Virus record (IMG/VR): IMGVR_UViG_3300037583_000002
Span: 1-55,558 of that record
Source of the DNA: a virus
DNA: 55,558 bases
Direction: 5' to 3' (one strand)
Position numbers and translations under genes: made by a program. The notes under the pieces were generated by a model. That model was not told the origin of the DNA. It saw nothing but the letters and a program-made list of their open reading frames with translations, and did not search any database. Positions 1 through 9,253 of the stretch are shown here, in pieces (position 1 is the first letter of the stretch; every line of letters begins with the position of its first letter).

Positions 1-28
1 TCCCGTCTGTTAGCATTAATCTTGGCAT
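1..28 (-). CDS. Transposase, N-terminal fragment (cut by window edge)
   Basis: Only nine codons are present, reading MPRLMLTDG on the minus strand from the ATG at 26-28. This start is typical of IS5-family (IS427 group) DDE transposases. The rest lies outside the window. If the window is joined head to tail, this fragment does not run in frame into the transposase C-terminus at 55463-55558, so most of the gene is absent rather than split by the coordinate origin. Confidence 0.65.
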
Positions 29-116
29 GTAGGTTCGGTGTAAAGTTTTCTGGCGAATTCAATTATACCTTATCTTCATGCTGTTTGTTTTTCATACCAC
101 AAAGATCAACACGCCC
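1..116 (-). mobile_element. IS5/IS427-type insertion sequence, transposase-start end (partial)
   Basis: This is the end of an insertion sequence cut off by the left edge of the window. Read on the minus strand, the element ends in GGGCGTGTTGATCTTTGT, which matches the end at 55435 (GGGGCTGTTGATCTTTGT) apart from two swapped bases, so the two are inverted-repeat ends of the same kind of element. The 5' end of a transposase lies inside (1-28). Outside the element the sequence is TAA; at the other end it is TTA. That fits insertion into TTAA with a TA duplication, as is usual for IS427-group elements. Confidence 0.8.
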
Positions 117-221
117 TAATCTAATTGAGAATTTTAACGCAGGTAGCGACATGTTTAGCCACGCAAAATGATTGAGTATTACGGATTGGTATTATTATGG
201 CTTTTATAAAAAACATAGGTA

Positions 222-250
222 TAAAAAAAGGCGCCTTAAACAGCGCCTTT
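222..250 (-). terminator. Intrinsic terminator after the integrase
   Basis: On the minus strand an 8-bp stem (AAAGGCGC at 243-250 pairing with 227-234) is followed by a run of U (222-229). It lies about 50 bases beyond the integrase stop codon and would end the integrase transcript before the IS. Confidence 0.8.
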
Positions 251-298
251 GGATTCAAGTATGTGTGCTTAAAACATATCTTTTTAGGAGAAGATTCG

Positions 299-1480
299 CT
301 AGATAACTGAAATCATTGAATTTTTAACGATTTCAATTTTTGCGGGGTCATCAAGGGTCCAAACCGGTTTAGCATCTGGAATGAATTTCCCATACACCTT
401 ACGAATCATTGCGGTGTCAGTATGCCCTAAATGGGCTGCAACTGTCGACTCCGGTTCACCAGCTTTTAGCATCCAACTGGCGAAACTATGTCGAGTAGTG
501 TAAGGCGCTAGGTAGGCTAAGCCTGCCTTGTTAAGTATTCCCTTCCAATGTTTGGTCGTGAACAGCCTTGACGACGTGTAAGGTTTCCCCATGCTCGTTA
601 CCCAAGCCCTGTCTGAATCGTGAGTCAGCAATTCTTGTTCTAAGGCCAATCTCGCGGAGGACGGAAGGTATATCTTTCTCGCTCGGCCACTCTTCGGCGA
701 TTGTTCTTCTCCGTACTGGGTTAAAGTGCGTTTCACAATTATATAGGGTAGACATACGTCCTCTCTCCTTAATGCTGCTGCCTCCCCTGGTCTTAAACCA
801 GACCAGAAAAGAAATGTAACTAAACGTTTACGGCTCTCACTGGTACAAGCTTTTACAATTCGCTCTGCTTCGTCAATCGTGAACACCTCATTGGACTCTA
901 TACCTTTATGTAGACCTTCGAGTGTTAGCGCTTTTGACTTCGACTCCACGGAATCTAGCATAGGACCAAATCTGTCCTCCTCAAGAACAAGTGCTCTAAC
1001 GGCGCGAGTCACAGCAAAACGTATAAGCCAAAGTCTAAAAGATGCCAACTCTGGTGAGGGCGACTTACTAATAATACCCTCCCTAAGTTCCATAGCCTGT
1101 TTTGGTGTAACGTTCGCCGCGTCTATATGGCCGTAATTCTCTATGACCCATTCCGCGCGTATTGTATAGGTATTATGGGTTGAGCCTTTAACCCTACCTT
1201 TTTTAGCTTTGATGAAGTGCTCTTGGATAACAGCACCCAGCGTTCGCTCGTCTTTTTTCAAACTTGGATCGTTTGGGAAATACTGCGCTAAATCAAACTG
1301 GCCTAAGCTAATATCCCGCCTTATAGCATTCAACATTTGCTCTGCGGCCTTGATATTTGCTTTAGTCGGTGGTATTCCTAATGATCGTTTCCACTGATTC
1401 TTTTCATTCGGTGGGCGAAATGCAATACGCAGCTTGTCTCTGTGTATTGTAATACCCTTGGGTAATTCTAAATCACTCAT
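299..1480 (-). CDS. int: Tyrosine-family phage integrase
   Basis: This 393-residue tyrosine recombinase would integrate and excise the phage genome by recombining attP with a host att site. Residues 1-70 resemble the DUF3596 arm-DNA-binding domain, 78-180 the SAM-like core-binding domain, and 195-375 the catalytic domain. Visible active-site residues are Arg230 (SGLRPGE), Arg330-His331 (YTTRH), His353 (HLGH) and the probable nucleophile Tyr363 (VYGKF). Box II reads Y-x-x-R where most members have H-x-x-R. The ATG at 1480 has an AGGAG ribosome-binding site nine bases upstream. A TAGACA-N17-TAATCT promoter can be read just upstream, so it may have its own transcript, separated from the virion genes by the terminator at 1561-1598. 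Its excisionase partner is at the far right end of the window. Confidence 0.95.
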   Translation of the reverse strand: MSDLELPKGITIHRDKLRIAFRPPNEKNQWKRSLGIPPTKANIKAAEQMLNAIRRDISLGQFDLAQYFPNDPSLKKDERTLGAVIQEHFIKAKKGRVKGSTHNTYTIRAEWVIENYGHIDAANVTPKQAMELREGIISKSPSPELASFRLWLIRFAVTRAVRALVLEEDRFGPMLDSVESKSKALTLEGLHKGIESNEVFTIDEAERIVKACTSESRKRLVTFLFWSGLRPGEAAALRREDVCLPYIIVKRTLTQYGEEQSPKSGRARKIYLPSSARLALEQELLTHDSDRAWVTSMGKPYTSSRLFTTKHWKGILNKAGLAYLAPYTTRHSFASWMLKAGEPESTVAAHLGHTDTAMIRKVYGKFIPDAKPVWTLDDPAKIEIVKNSMISVI

Positions 1481-1560
1481 ATGTCTATACTCCTGACAGT
1501 GATTACCCCCCGCTATTTAGATTAAAGTACGGGGATCTGTGTGTCTACGTTTTTGACATA

Positions 1561-1598
1561 AAAAAGCCCCGCCTAGAATGCTACTAGGCGGGGTTTTT
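1561..1598. terminator. Strong bidirectional terminator between virion operon and integrase
   Basis: The inverted repeat AGCCCCGCCTAG (565-576) / CTAGGCGGGG (584-593) is flanked by five A residues on the left and five T residues on the right, so it can end transcription from either side. It closes the minus-strand virion operon after the gene at 1612-1770. The interval 1599-1611 holds nothing else visible. Confidence 0.9.
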
Positions 1599-1611
1599 CG
1601 GTTATGGGCTA

Positions 1612-1770
1612 CTAGCCCTCTAACGCCTCTTTGATCATCGCATGCAACTCATCATCCCACTTTGGTTTTGTGCTCTTGACGAGTTTACCTGAGACAAAAA
1701 GTACAAACTTTACAAAAAACTTTGTCGTAAAAAGCTTAGTAGCTAAGAACGAAAGTAGTTTTCTAAGCAT
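1612..1770 (-). CDS. Small hydrophobic, lysine-rich phage protein (52 aa)
   Basis: A 52-residue reading frame starts at an ATG that overlaps the stop codon of the preceding gene by eight bases (ATGCTTAG), a typical translational-coupling junction, and ends right before a strong terminator. Residues 1-31 are hydrophobic with regularly spaced Lys and could lie in or on the membrane. Residues 32-52 are hydrophilic (KPKWDDE onward) and probably helical. Small proteins of this shape occur at the ends of prophage tail operons, but I cannot assign a function. A lysis role (holin-like) is possible and unproven. It is last in the virion operon. Confidence 0.6.
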   Translation of the reverse strand: MLRKLLSFLATKLFTTKFFVKFVLFVSGKLVKSTKPKWDDELHAMIKEALEG

Positions 1771-1963
1771 CAGCTTCTTCCTTTTTATCTACTACTGGCA
1801 CAGCTTCTACGAGTTCAGCTAGGCTTTGGCCTTTGAAGCCAACACGCTGCGCAATCTGGCCTAATACTTCGCTAAGCCCCTTACCTTCGTCTTGGGCGTC
1901 GAGTACGCGAGCTTTCAGGCGAATGACCTGAGCCTGTAGTTCGTTTACCTTGTCGTCACCCAT
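1763..1963 (-). CDS. Small coiled-coil protein (tail-fibre accessory candidate)
   Basis: This 66-residue, charged protein has an N-terminal helix with heptad-like spacing (VNELQAQVIRLKARVLDAQ) and an acidic tail. It is not recognised as a named family. It shares its start with the stop of the preceding gene (1963) and overlaps the next one by eight bases, so it is translated together with the tail-fibre genes. The position just after the fibres suggests a fibre-assembly chaperone or a minor tail component. That is inferred from position only. Confidence 0.6.
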   Translation of the reverse strand: MGDDKVNELQAQVIRLKARVLDAQDEGKGLSEVLGQIAQRVGFKGQSLAELVEAVPVVDKKEEADA

Positions 1964-2316
1964 TATTCGACCCCGATTACTTCAGTCTTACAATGAAGCT
2001 CTGCCGCCTCTTCTGCGCTCAGTCCGCTGTACTGCTCTGCGGGTAACGCGTAGCTGGCAAAATCTGCGTTGTACGTTTCAGTATCGATAAGGATATAAGG
2101 CGCTGCGCCATTGTCCTTTGCTGTCTGCGACGGCCAGTAGCCAATGCGGTAGTTAAGCGAGAAGCTGGCCGATTCTGACTCAATCTCACCGCTGCCTTCA
2201 CGAATGTCATATACATAAGCTTCGCTTGTATTTGCCGTAAAATCTGAGCGAAGAACCTGAAACACGGCTGCCTCGAACTCAGTACCCTGTGGGTCAGTAA
2301 ATGCTGCTGTAAACAT
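1963..2316 (-). CDS. Hypothetical tail-module protein (117 aa)
   Basis: The predicted product of 117 residues has a beta-rich pattern (FTAAFTDPQGTEFEAAVFQV onward) and a short acidic stretch near residue 105. I do not recognise the family. It lies downstream of the fibre genes after an 87-base gap that holds an operator copy (2375-2389) and a TATAAT hexamer (2347-2352), so it may have its own repressible promoter with the two small genes that follow. A role in fibre assembly or as a minor tail protein is likely from position alone. Confidence 0.6.
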   Translation of the reverse strand: MFTAAFTDPQGTEFEAAVFQVLRSDFTANTSEAYVYDIREGSGEIESESASFSLNYRIGYWPSQTAKDNGAAPYILIDTETYNADFASYALPAEQYSGLSAEEAAELHCKTEVIGVE

Positions 2317-2346
2317 TTTTAAGCCTCTTATTATTAGTGAGCCACG

Positions 2347-2389
2347 ATTATAACGCCCTACTACTCATTAAAAAAGTAGTATCACTGTT
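2347..2389 (-). promoter_or_regulatory. Operator copy 1 with possible promoter (minus strand)
   Basis: The operator AGT-AGTATCACT-GTT lies at 2375-2389 in the gap upstream of the gene starting at 2316. On the minus strand a perfect TATAAT lies at 2347-2352, but the -35 region is only a T run, so the promoter call is weak. The operator matches the AGT-RNY-ACT core exactly. Confidence 0.55.
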
Positions 2390-2403
2390 AAAATAAAATA
2401 TAG

Positions 2404-3657
2404 CTACGTGCCTACTGCGCGTACCGTAACACTGGCCGTAGTGCTTAGTGTCTTATCTGGGTAGTCCTTGTGCCTAGCGTACATTCTCACTGTGCAAGTC
2501 ACCCTAAATTCTTCACGTTTTTGCGCTGTAACCGTGACACTCACCGACTTATTCGATGATGACCAAGTGCCTGGGCTGCCAGTATTTGACGATAACTTGG
2601 GTTTTACAGCGGGGTTAGTCGTTCCATAGCCACTGCCGAACTGATAGCTCAGTGTGTACCGAAACTCCGCGTTGTCTTTGATGAACTTACTATACCCTAA
2701 GTCCCAATCGTCAACTTCACCGCTCCATATGTTCCAGCCTACGCCCACACTTCTTGTGCCATAAGAAGTGCTCAGCTGACGGAAAGGTTTATCGGATGGG
2801 TGGAAAGCAATAAAAAACGCTGTAGCCGAGCCCCTAAAGTCTGTGATTCTCAAGGTTCCCGATGTAGGTATGCCAGAATTAGCCGCCATATCAGGGACAT
2901 TACGCCCCTTCCTGAAATAGTCCCTAAGATTGCTGCCGCCCCCGAAGAAGTTTTTAATATTAAGCAGCGATATGTTGCCCGACGTGCGCCCCATGCTAAT
3001 AACGTGATGGCTTGATGGAACAAGCTCGCTACTCGTGCTAAGGCTAACACTGTACACACGACTGCCTATGCGAACCGTTACTGTCTTGCTCGCCAGAGCT
3101 TCCGTAGGTGCTCTATATGCTATTTGGAAATCTCGGCGATAGACTGAATTCATGAATAAGTCAGTAACCCAATTCCCCTCAAAATCACCATCTATAAGCC
3201 TGAAACGAACTTCGGGGTTATCACTGCGCAAGTGCACCACTGTCCTACTCTCTGTTGCAAGCCTGTAGGTTTGGCTTACAACGAACTCGTTTGCGTTAAG
3301 ACCCGAGTATGAAGTGTCTATGGTGCTTGGTGACATCCAATAAGGGTTTGGTTTGTCGATAGAGGAAACAACCCTAATAACAAAACTTCGAGTGGAGCCG
3401 TTGCTGGGGTCGTACACCTCTAGTTGGTCTGTGCTGTAAGGCGCTGAACTCTTGATACGGTATGCTTTTGGTGCACCGTTCTCAACTACCGCAGTAGACG
3501 TGCTAGTCCAGTAGCTGCTAGAGAACCCCCTCACATGTAGCGCCGTTGAGGCGCTAATGTTGGCGAACCTGACAAGGGTGTCACGCTCAACGTTAATTTC
3601 ATAAGGAACATCGTTGAGACGCCCCCTATCAATCTCTATCTCGATGGTGTCTGACAT
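2404..3657 (-). CDS. Tail fibre / tail-tip associated protein
   Basis: This 417-residue, beta-rich protein has several Ig-like segments, including a C-terminal one (about 330-415) rich in Ser and Thr. Around residues 233-280 is a motif seen in many phage tail-tip and fibre proteins: a run with SLLNIKNFFGGG, LRDYFRKG, then IPTSGTLRITDFRG. In other phages that motif (leading to D-F-R-G) sits near the receptor-binding end. Its start overlaps the stop of the large fibre gene at 3657, so the two are co-translated and probably act together in host recognition. The exact role is inferred. Confidence 0.75.
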   Translation of the reverse strand: MSDTIEIEIDRGRLNDVPYEINVERDTLVRFANISASTALHVRGFSSSYWTSTSTAVVENGAPKAYRIKSSAPYSTDQLEVYDPSNGSTRSFVIRVVSSIDKPNPYWMSPSTIDTSYSGLNANEFVVSQTYRLATESRTVVHLRSDNPEVRFRLIDGDFEGNWVTDLFMNSVYRRDFQIAYRAPTEALASKTVTVRIGSRVYSVSLSTSSELVPSSHHVISMGRTSGNISLLNIKNFFGGGSNLRDYFRKGRNVPDMAANSGIPTSGTLRITDFRGSATAFFIAFHPSDKPFRQLSTSYGTRSVGVGWNIWSGEVDDWDLGYSKFIKDNAEFRYTLSYQFGSGYGTTNPAVKPKLSSNTGSPGTWSSSNKSVSVTVTAQKREEFRVTCTVRMYARHKDYPDKTLSTTASVTVRAVGT

Positions 3658-6600
3658 TACACCTCCTGTAGTTTACGGATACTTTCCGCTTGCGTGTTGA
3701 CGATCTCTTTTAGCTCCTTGACAGCTTCGACTAGCAGGCCGATAACGCCATTGTGCGCAACCTGCAATCTGCCCTCTGTCTCTGTCACTGCCTCTGGTAG
3801 CACTTCCTGTACTTCTTGTGCGATAACACCCGCCGATTGCTTGTCGTCCATATCTTTTCGCGTGTAGGTGTTACCCGTTAGCTTACAGACTTTGCTCAAG
3901 GCGTCAGGGATAACCTTAACGTTGTCCTTAACACGTCTATCAGAAGTCGCTATTAAGTCAGTCGCGGCTACTGTGCCCGATGCAACACAGTTACCTCTAT
4001 AGTCCATGCGGAAATAGCCATCAGTACCATTGCTAGTCCGCGAATTGGTGTACGAAAAGAAACCGAAATAACGGTTGCCCAACCCGCCTACTGACCATGT
4101 ATAGCTAGCGTGCCTCTGTCTTATCGCGGCAGCATACGAGTCCGTTTTAACCGCGTCAGAGTTGTAGACAGCCACTTGGGTACTGTCACGCTGAGAAATC
4201 CATGAGCTACCGTTGTTATCCCTACGAAATCCTTGGTTGGCATGGACTCCACCTGTGGTGCGGATAGACGATGTGCTGCCATTAGTGATGTACAGCATTT
4301 TATTGCCGTATGCGCGTATCCAGTTAGTGTCCGTCATGCGCCAGCCACCACCGTAGGAACTAAAGTAGATACCTTGATCACCTTTAGTGCGCACCCAAGT
4401 ATCGCTACCATTTAGTATGGTATGGCCGTCCTGTTTCAGCCCTCCTTGGGCATCCACAGCGCCTGAGAACTTAACAGTTTGACCACTTACGTCCACGTTC
4501 ACGTAATCAGAACCATCGTACCAAGCATGTTTGAATGCCCTTGTCCCTCCCGATGTAGTTTGGCCGTACCAATGCGCTCTACCTTCGTCCCCCTCGTCCC
4601 GTGTGTCTACTCGCTGATTAGCGCCATTGCTAGAAAATATACGTATGATGTTTCTAACGTACATAGACCCAAGGAACACAGTAGATGAATTAAAGCTTGT
4701 GGTGCTGTACAGGGTTGTTGAACCGTCCTGCTTTGCGCTAAATATACTCTTAGGTGCGCCCTGATTAGTCGACTGTATGAGTAGCGCATTATCGTTTCCG
4801 CCCTTAGAGCCTTGGTACACGAAGTAGAACCCGTAGTCACCTATGGAGTTACCTATGTACATGCTAACGTCGGCGCTATTTTGCTTAGTAGAACCGCCAA
4901 GCGTAAGAACCGTACCTGTTGCGTCTATTTTTTGCCCTGTGGTGAACACGTTTGCGCTAGACTTTTTAGCAACCGAGCCTGTGTTGCCGTTATGCCAAAC
5001 ACGATTGCCGTTAACGTCCAAGTCCTTATTGAAGTAGAAACTTGGGCGGTCTGTGTAGATATGCGCATATGACTCGTTTGCGGGGCCGAAATCGATATAA
5101 CCATATTGGTTGATTGAACGTATACCACCCCACGTGTTAGCCCCTAGCCCAGTATGACCATGATTACTACGCGAGAATGAGGAGGCGTGAAGGCCATCTA
5201 GCTTATCAGCATTACTCGCGTTGACTGCGGTAGCCGTCTTACCAAGATATTTAGACGACAATGTTGTACCGCCTTCAGTGATACTAGGCGCAGACACGTT
5301 GTGGTTAAACACAGCTTCCCCTGTTCTATTCAGTTGGAAAGCTATAGAACCACCATCATATCTAAACCCTAGTACACCGTTTTGGTGGTCAAACTGCCAG
5401 TAGTGATCGCTGTAAGTAGTATCTACAAGATTTAACTGAACATTAGTGTGCCTAATACTCAGCGGCCCCTCAATTGCCCCCCCTTGGTCACTCCGCAGGA
5501 ATTGACTTGAGTTAAGTCCATCTAGCTTATCAGCATTACTCGCGTTGACTGCTGTAGCGCTCTTACCTAAGTACTTAGATGACAACGCTACGCCATTCTC
5601 ATAAAAGTTAACCGAGTGTATTTCTTTAAACTTCCATGAACTCGTACCTAGCAAGCTGTTGCCATTACTGTAGGGCAGTAAGCCACCATTAGTCGCAGGC
5701 ATGCGTAGCCATATATTAGATGACGCTGGATTATTACCAGCGAACATACGCGGGTATGAACTACTGCCCGCCGTATCTAGTGCCACAAAACTAGGCTGTT
5801 CCTTGACCTCTGACCAGCGAACGTCCGTAATGAAACCACCACTAGACACCGTAGGCTCTGAGACAGAGATTGAGAATTGCAGCTTGCCCGCATAGTTATA
5901 CGTGGACGTGGTAGCAGGGCTAAACGACATATTGGAGATAGTGAACTCGTACGTGTACTCATTGCCCTTCGTTGGCGCGGGGAGTATCACCGTATCTTCA
6001 AAGTTGAATGACGTTCGGTATATTCTAAAGCCCTCATCTTCCTCCGAGTACGTAATGGTAGACTCTAATCGGATCTTAGATTGGCCGCTACTGAAATTGT
6101 AAGGCGCGCCATTTACCTTCATTTCTAGGTCGAAACGAACGTCTTTGCGGTTTACTTCATTCGGACCCACTACGCTAATAGTCATCTTCTGCGCGCTACC
6201 ACCTGACTTCAACACAGGCACGGTAATCTTCTTGCCTTGGCCTATACCCGTTGACGACACCGACTTAGTACCACCTAAGATTTCAGCGTCGGGGTTCACA
6301 CGAACAATGCCGTCTTTAAACGCTGGGTCAATCATATGCTCACGAACCGCGCCCGCTGGCAATGACAGATTATCCGATAGAAGCGTTAAGCCATCAACTG
6401 CTAAGCTACCACTGTCAATCGTTTCAGCCGACAAGCGTTGGATAGTCGCTTCGTCCAAGTACATGTAGTTTCTATCTTCCGAGAAGTAGAAAGGGAACTT
6501 AGACTTGTCCAGCTCTGAGCTACCATTCCAGTTTGGCGGTACAATCGCAATTTCATCGGCTTGGAAGTACAGCTTGCCGCCTGCCTCCGCGCCACTGCCA

Positions 6601-8852
6601 TTAGCTAGCAGGTGAACACCCGAAACCTTACCGTTAGCGTCGGCCTTGATCACACGTTCAGCCTTTAGCTCACCTGTTTGTTGATCAACATAGGCTTTAG
6701 ACTCATCAGTGACAGCAGCTAGCGCACCACTATGGCTACTACGACTGTAAACAATGTCGCTAATATATACCGGTGGCATAGTACCGCTACCACCAAGTTG
6801 CAAGAACGGAGCTAGACCATTGTAGCCACTGGCTGTATGCGTGTACGTTCCTTCTACGTATACCCACTTACCTGAGCGGTCAGACGTGCGGATAATCGTA
6901 GGCCAACTTGACTGCTCCACGCCGTCAAGAACTTGCCTAAAACCAATGTTAAACGAAACATTAGTGTCCGTAGTATATACCCACGCTGATATATACACCT
7001 TGTCTCCGACACTTATCGGGAACTTAGCGTTGTAGTCATAGCAATCACGAGACGTAAGTTTTAGGACGTACGGGCGACCCGACAATGTAGGGATTCCAAC
7101 GGCCTGCGTTGAAACGACACTACCAGAAGTCCAACCACCACGGCTTAGGTTAGAGCCGAACACGCCACGGGTCACAAGGTTCGCACGGCTAAAGCTAACC
7201 TCATCTACTTTTGTAGCCATTGCCTCTGTTGTGCTTTCAAGGGTGCTGACACGCGACGTAACCGCAGTAACTTTGCTATAAGCCGAATCAGCCTTAGCCT
7301 GTGCAGTATTTGCTTTGCTCACACCACTATTTGCGGTGTTTTGGGCGTTGTTAGCCTTAGTGGTTGCGGAGTTAGCCGTACTTTGTGCTGCATTCGCTTT
7401 ATTAACCCCACTTGTCGCAGTTGTTTCAACAGTGCTCAAGCGTGAAGCATGGCCTTCGCTAGTTTCTTCCAGTGTAGAGACACGGTTAGTTACCTCTGTA
7501 ACCTTCGTATTCGCGCTGTCCGCCGTTTCCTGAGCGTTATCCGCCGCAGTTTGTGCAGCATTAGCCTTTGATATACCACTATTCGCTGTATTTTGAGCTG
7601 CATTTGCTTTTGATACAGCGGTAGTCGCCTTCGTCTCAACATTAGTTAAACGTGAAGCATGGCCTTCGGTAGTTTCTTCTAAAGTAGACACACGGTTAGT
7701 TACTTCGCTAACCGATTCATTCGCGGTATCAGCAGAAGCTTGGGCGGCGTTAGCTTTATTAACACCCGTTGTAGCTTTGGTTTCAACGTTTGTTAAGCGC
7801 GTTGCATGGCCTTCGCTCGTTTGCTCTAACGTAGATACCTTAGACTCGATATCGTCCGCTTTCGTTTCAACGTTCGTAAGCCGAGTAGCGTGAGTTCGCG
7901 TTGTCTCCTCAAGAGCAGCCGCACGGTTCTGAGCATTGGTAGACCTCGTCTCTACAGTAGATAGCCTTGAAGCATGGCTTGACGACGTAGACTCAAGTGA
8001 TGCTATCTTAGAATCCGCTTCTTCACCTCGTGTTTCAAGTGTTCGGATCAAGCTAGCATTCTCAGCATCGGCTTCTTCCAGCATTTTAATAGTAGCGAAC
8101 GATTCACCGTCCCAAACACCAAGACTAGATAAGCGTGTAGCCTGTTCGCCCGACGTTGACTCTAACGAAGCTACACGTGAGCGAGTGCTGCCGTCATTAG
8201 TCTCAAGCACAGCGATTTTTTGCGCTTGTTCATCAGTAGTATTTTCAAGCTGCGTGATAGACGAACCTTGCTCACCACTTAGGCTAACTAGATTTAGCAG
8301 GTCATTCTCGACCTCGCTAATAGACTCATTTAACGAATCCATTGAGCTTGAGAAGTCTACTTGTGCGGTTTGGAGGGCTTGGCTAAGCGCCACATCAGCA
8401 GCTTTTAAGCGAGAATCAGCGTCCGCCAAAGCTTGCTCGACTGTATACAGGCCATCATTAACATCATATAACGAACTATTGTACCCGTCCTGTTTCTCTA
8501 GTATTTCTGCTAAGACTTCGGGGTCTACGTCTTTACCGTCTGCACCTTTGATTAGAGACCAATCGTAAAGCGACGGGTCTGATAGGTCGGGTTCTTCAAC
8601 TCGTTGGCCTACAGCGAAGCCTATGTATTCTTTGCCTTCTGGGGAAAGACTAATACCATTGCCGAACGCATCATCAGCGTATGCCTTCCAAATATGGTAA
8701 GCTGGGCCTTGAGCCTCGGCAGCTAGGTCTATCAGGTGCCAAGCACCGTCTAACCTCGCATACAACGCGGTGTGGTCGTCCCACACCCCGTTTTGTTTTA
8801 TCTTTATTGACGAGACTCGTTGCCAAGTCCCGTTTATTTTTATAGCCGACAT
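3657..8852 (-). CDS. Tail fibre with long coiled coil and C-terminal S74 self-cleaving chaperone
   Basis: At 1731 residues this is the main receptor-binding fibre candidate. The order is: an N-terminal attachment region (1-130); a long alpha-helical coiled coil (about 130-560) built from recurring units such as TLEETSEGHASRLTNVETKA and NAAQNTANSG; beta-rich shaft segments; two copies of a fibre repeat containing ASNADKLDGL (near residues 1110-1220); and a C-terminal Peptidase_S74 intramolecular chaperone. The chaperone begins at SDRRVKDN, where Ser1637 and Lys1642 fit the known Ser/Lys self-cleavage pair, and it ends in a coiled coil. In this family the chaperone trimerises the fibre and then cuts itself off. 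The coiled-coil repeats are close enough in DNA to be prone to length change by recombination. Confidence 0.93.
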   Translation of the reverse strand: MSAIKINGTWQRVSSIKIKQNGVWDDHTALYARLDGAWHLIDLAAEAQGPAYHIWKAYADDAFGNGISLSPEGKEYIGFAVGQRVEEPDLSDPSLYDWSLIKGADGKDVDPEVLAEILEKQDGYNSSLYDVNDGLYTVEQALADADSRLKAADVALSQALQTAQVDFSSSMDSLNESISEVENDLLNLVSLSGEQGSSITQLENTTDEQAQKIAVLETNDGSTRSRVASLESTSGEQATRLSSLGVWDGESFATIKMLEEADAENASLIRTLETRGEEADSKIASLESTSSSHASRLSTVETRSTNAQNRAAALEETTRTHATRLTNVETKADDIESKVSTLEQTSEGHATRLTNVETKATTGVNKANAAQASADTANESVSEVTNRVSTLEETTEGHASRLTNVETKATTAVSKANAAQNTANSGISKANAAQTAADNAQETADSANTKVTEVTNRVSTLEETSEGHASRLSTVETTATSGVNKANAAQSTANSATTKANNAQNTANSGVSKANTAQAKADSAYSKVTAVTSRVSTLESTTEAMATKVDEVSFSRANLVTRGVFGSNLSRGGWTSGSVVSTQAVGIPTLSGRPYVLKLTSRDCYDYNAKFPISVGDKVYISAWVYTTDTNVSFNIGFRQVLDGVEQSSWPTIIRTSDRSGKWVYVEGTYTHTASGYNGLAPFLQLGGSGTMPPVYISDIVYSRSSHSGALAAVTDESKAYVDQQTGELKAERVIKADANGKVSGVHLLANGSGAEAGGKLYFQADEIAIVPPNWNGSSELDKSKFPFYFSEDRNYMYLDEATIQRLSAETIDSGSLAVDGLTLLSDNLSLPAGAVREHMIDPAFKDGIVRVNPDAEILGGTKSVSSTGIGQGKKITVPVLKSGGSAQKMTISVVGPNEVNRKDVRFDLEMKVNGAPYNFSSGQSKIRLESTITYSEEDEGFRIYRTSFNFEDTVILPAPTKGNEYTYEFTISNMSFSPATTSTYNYAGKLQFSISVSEPTVSSGGFITDVRWSEVKEQPSFVALDTAGSSSYPRMFAGNNPASSNIWLRMPATNGGLLPYSNGNSLLGTSSWKFKEIHSVNFYENGVALSSKYLGKSATAVNASNADKLDGLNSSQFLRSDQGGAIEGPLSIRHTNVQLNLVDTTYSDHYWQFDHQNGVLGFRYDGGSIAFQLNRTGEAVFNHNVSAPSITEGGTTLSSKYLGKTATAVNASNADKLDGLHASSFSRSNHGHTGLGANTWGGIRSINQYGYIDFGPANESYAHIYTDRPSFYFNKDLDVNGNRVWHNGNTGSVAKKSSANVFTTGQKIDATGTVLTLGGSTKQNSADVSMYIGNSIGDYGFYFVYQGSKGGNDNALLIQSTNQGAPKSIFSAKQDGSTTLYSTTSFNSSTVFLGSMYVRNIIRIFSSNGANQRVDTRDEGDEGRAHWYGQTTSGGTRAFKHAWYDGSDYVNVDVSGQTVKFSGAVDAQGGLKQDGHTILNGSDTWVRTKGDQGIYFSSYGGGWRMTDTNWIRAYGNKMLYITNGSTSSIRTTGGVHANQGFRRDNNGSSWISQRDSTQVAVYNSDAVKTDSYAAAIRQRHASYTWSVGGLGNRYFGFFSYTNSRTSNGTDGYFRMDYRGNCVASGTVAATDLIATSDRRVKDNVKVIPDALSKVCKLTGNTYTRKDMDDKQSAGVIAQEVQEVLPEAVTETEGRLQVAHNGVIGLLVEAVKELKEIVNTQAESIRKLQEV

Positions 8853-8864
8853 TGCGGTTTTCCA

Positions 8865-9242
8865 TTAGGGGGCTGCGACAATCCAAATGTCACCGTCTTT
8901 ACCCTGCCCCGCGCTTGGGGCTGTGGTTGAGACAGTAACGCGATTACCTAGCTTCTCTAATGTATCACTGACTTGCGCTGCAAGACGTGTGTTTGTGGTT
9001 GCTGACACGCTGCGCATAATACCATATAACACATTGTTTTTTGTAGTTAAGTTGTATGGTTTATCGATGCGAATTGTCGAGTCATCAATAACCTCCATTA
9101 CCTCATAAACACGGGTATCAAGTACGAACATATCTCCCTCAGCGGGCTTGTTTGCGGCCGATGCCCAATACGTACCGATGCCCTCAACAATGTCACTATT
9201 TTTAGTTAGATTAACAACACCCGTTCTGTACCATTTACTCAT
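8865..9242 (-). CDS. Fibre-adaptor-like tail protein (125 aa)
   Basis: The 125-residue product has the pattern W-Y-x-T-G-x-V-x-x-(T/S)-x-x-S...G-x-G-T-x-W near its start, seen in N-terminal adaptor domains of many phage fibres. A small beta-barrel-like stretch follows, then a short helix (TRLAAQVSDTLEKLG). It ends 12 bases before the large fibre gene starts, so the two are one transcriptional unit. It probably forms the base that joins the fibre to the tail tip, an inference from the motif and the position. Confidence 0.65.
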   Translation of the reverse strand: MSKWYRTGVVNLTKNSDIVEGIGTYWASAANKPAEGDMFVLDTRVYEVMEVIDDSTIRIDKPYNLTTKNNVLYGIMRSVSATTNTRLAAQVSDTLEKLGNRVTVSTTAPSAGQGKDGDIWIVAAP

Positions 9243-9253
9243 TAATTTTACCT

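Noticed and set aside
117-298. tRNA gene or att core left of the integrase
   Set aside because: No cloverleaf or duplicated core could be found; only the integrase terminator is visible.
2404-3657. Diversity-generating retroelement target in the tail genes
   Set aside because: No reverse transcriptase gene and no template/variable repeat pair was seen anywhere in the window.
7936-8568. 210-codon plus-strand frame
   Set aside because: Shadow of the coiled-coil part of the fibre gene; repeated structure on the true strand explains the open frame.
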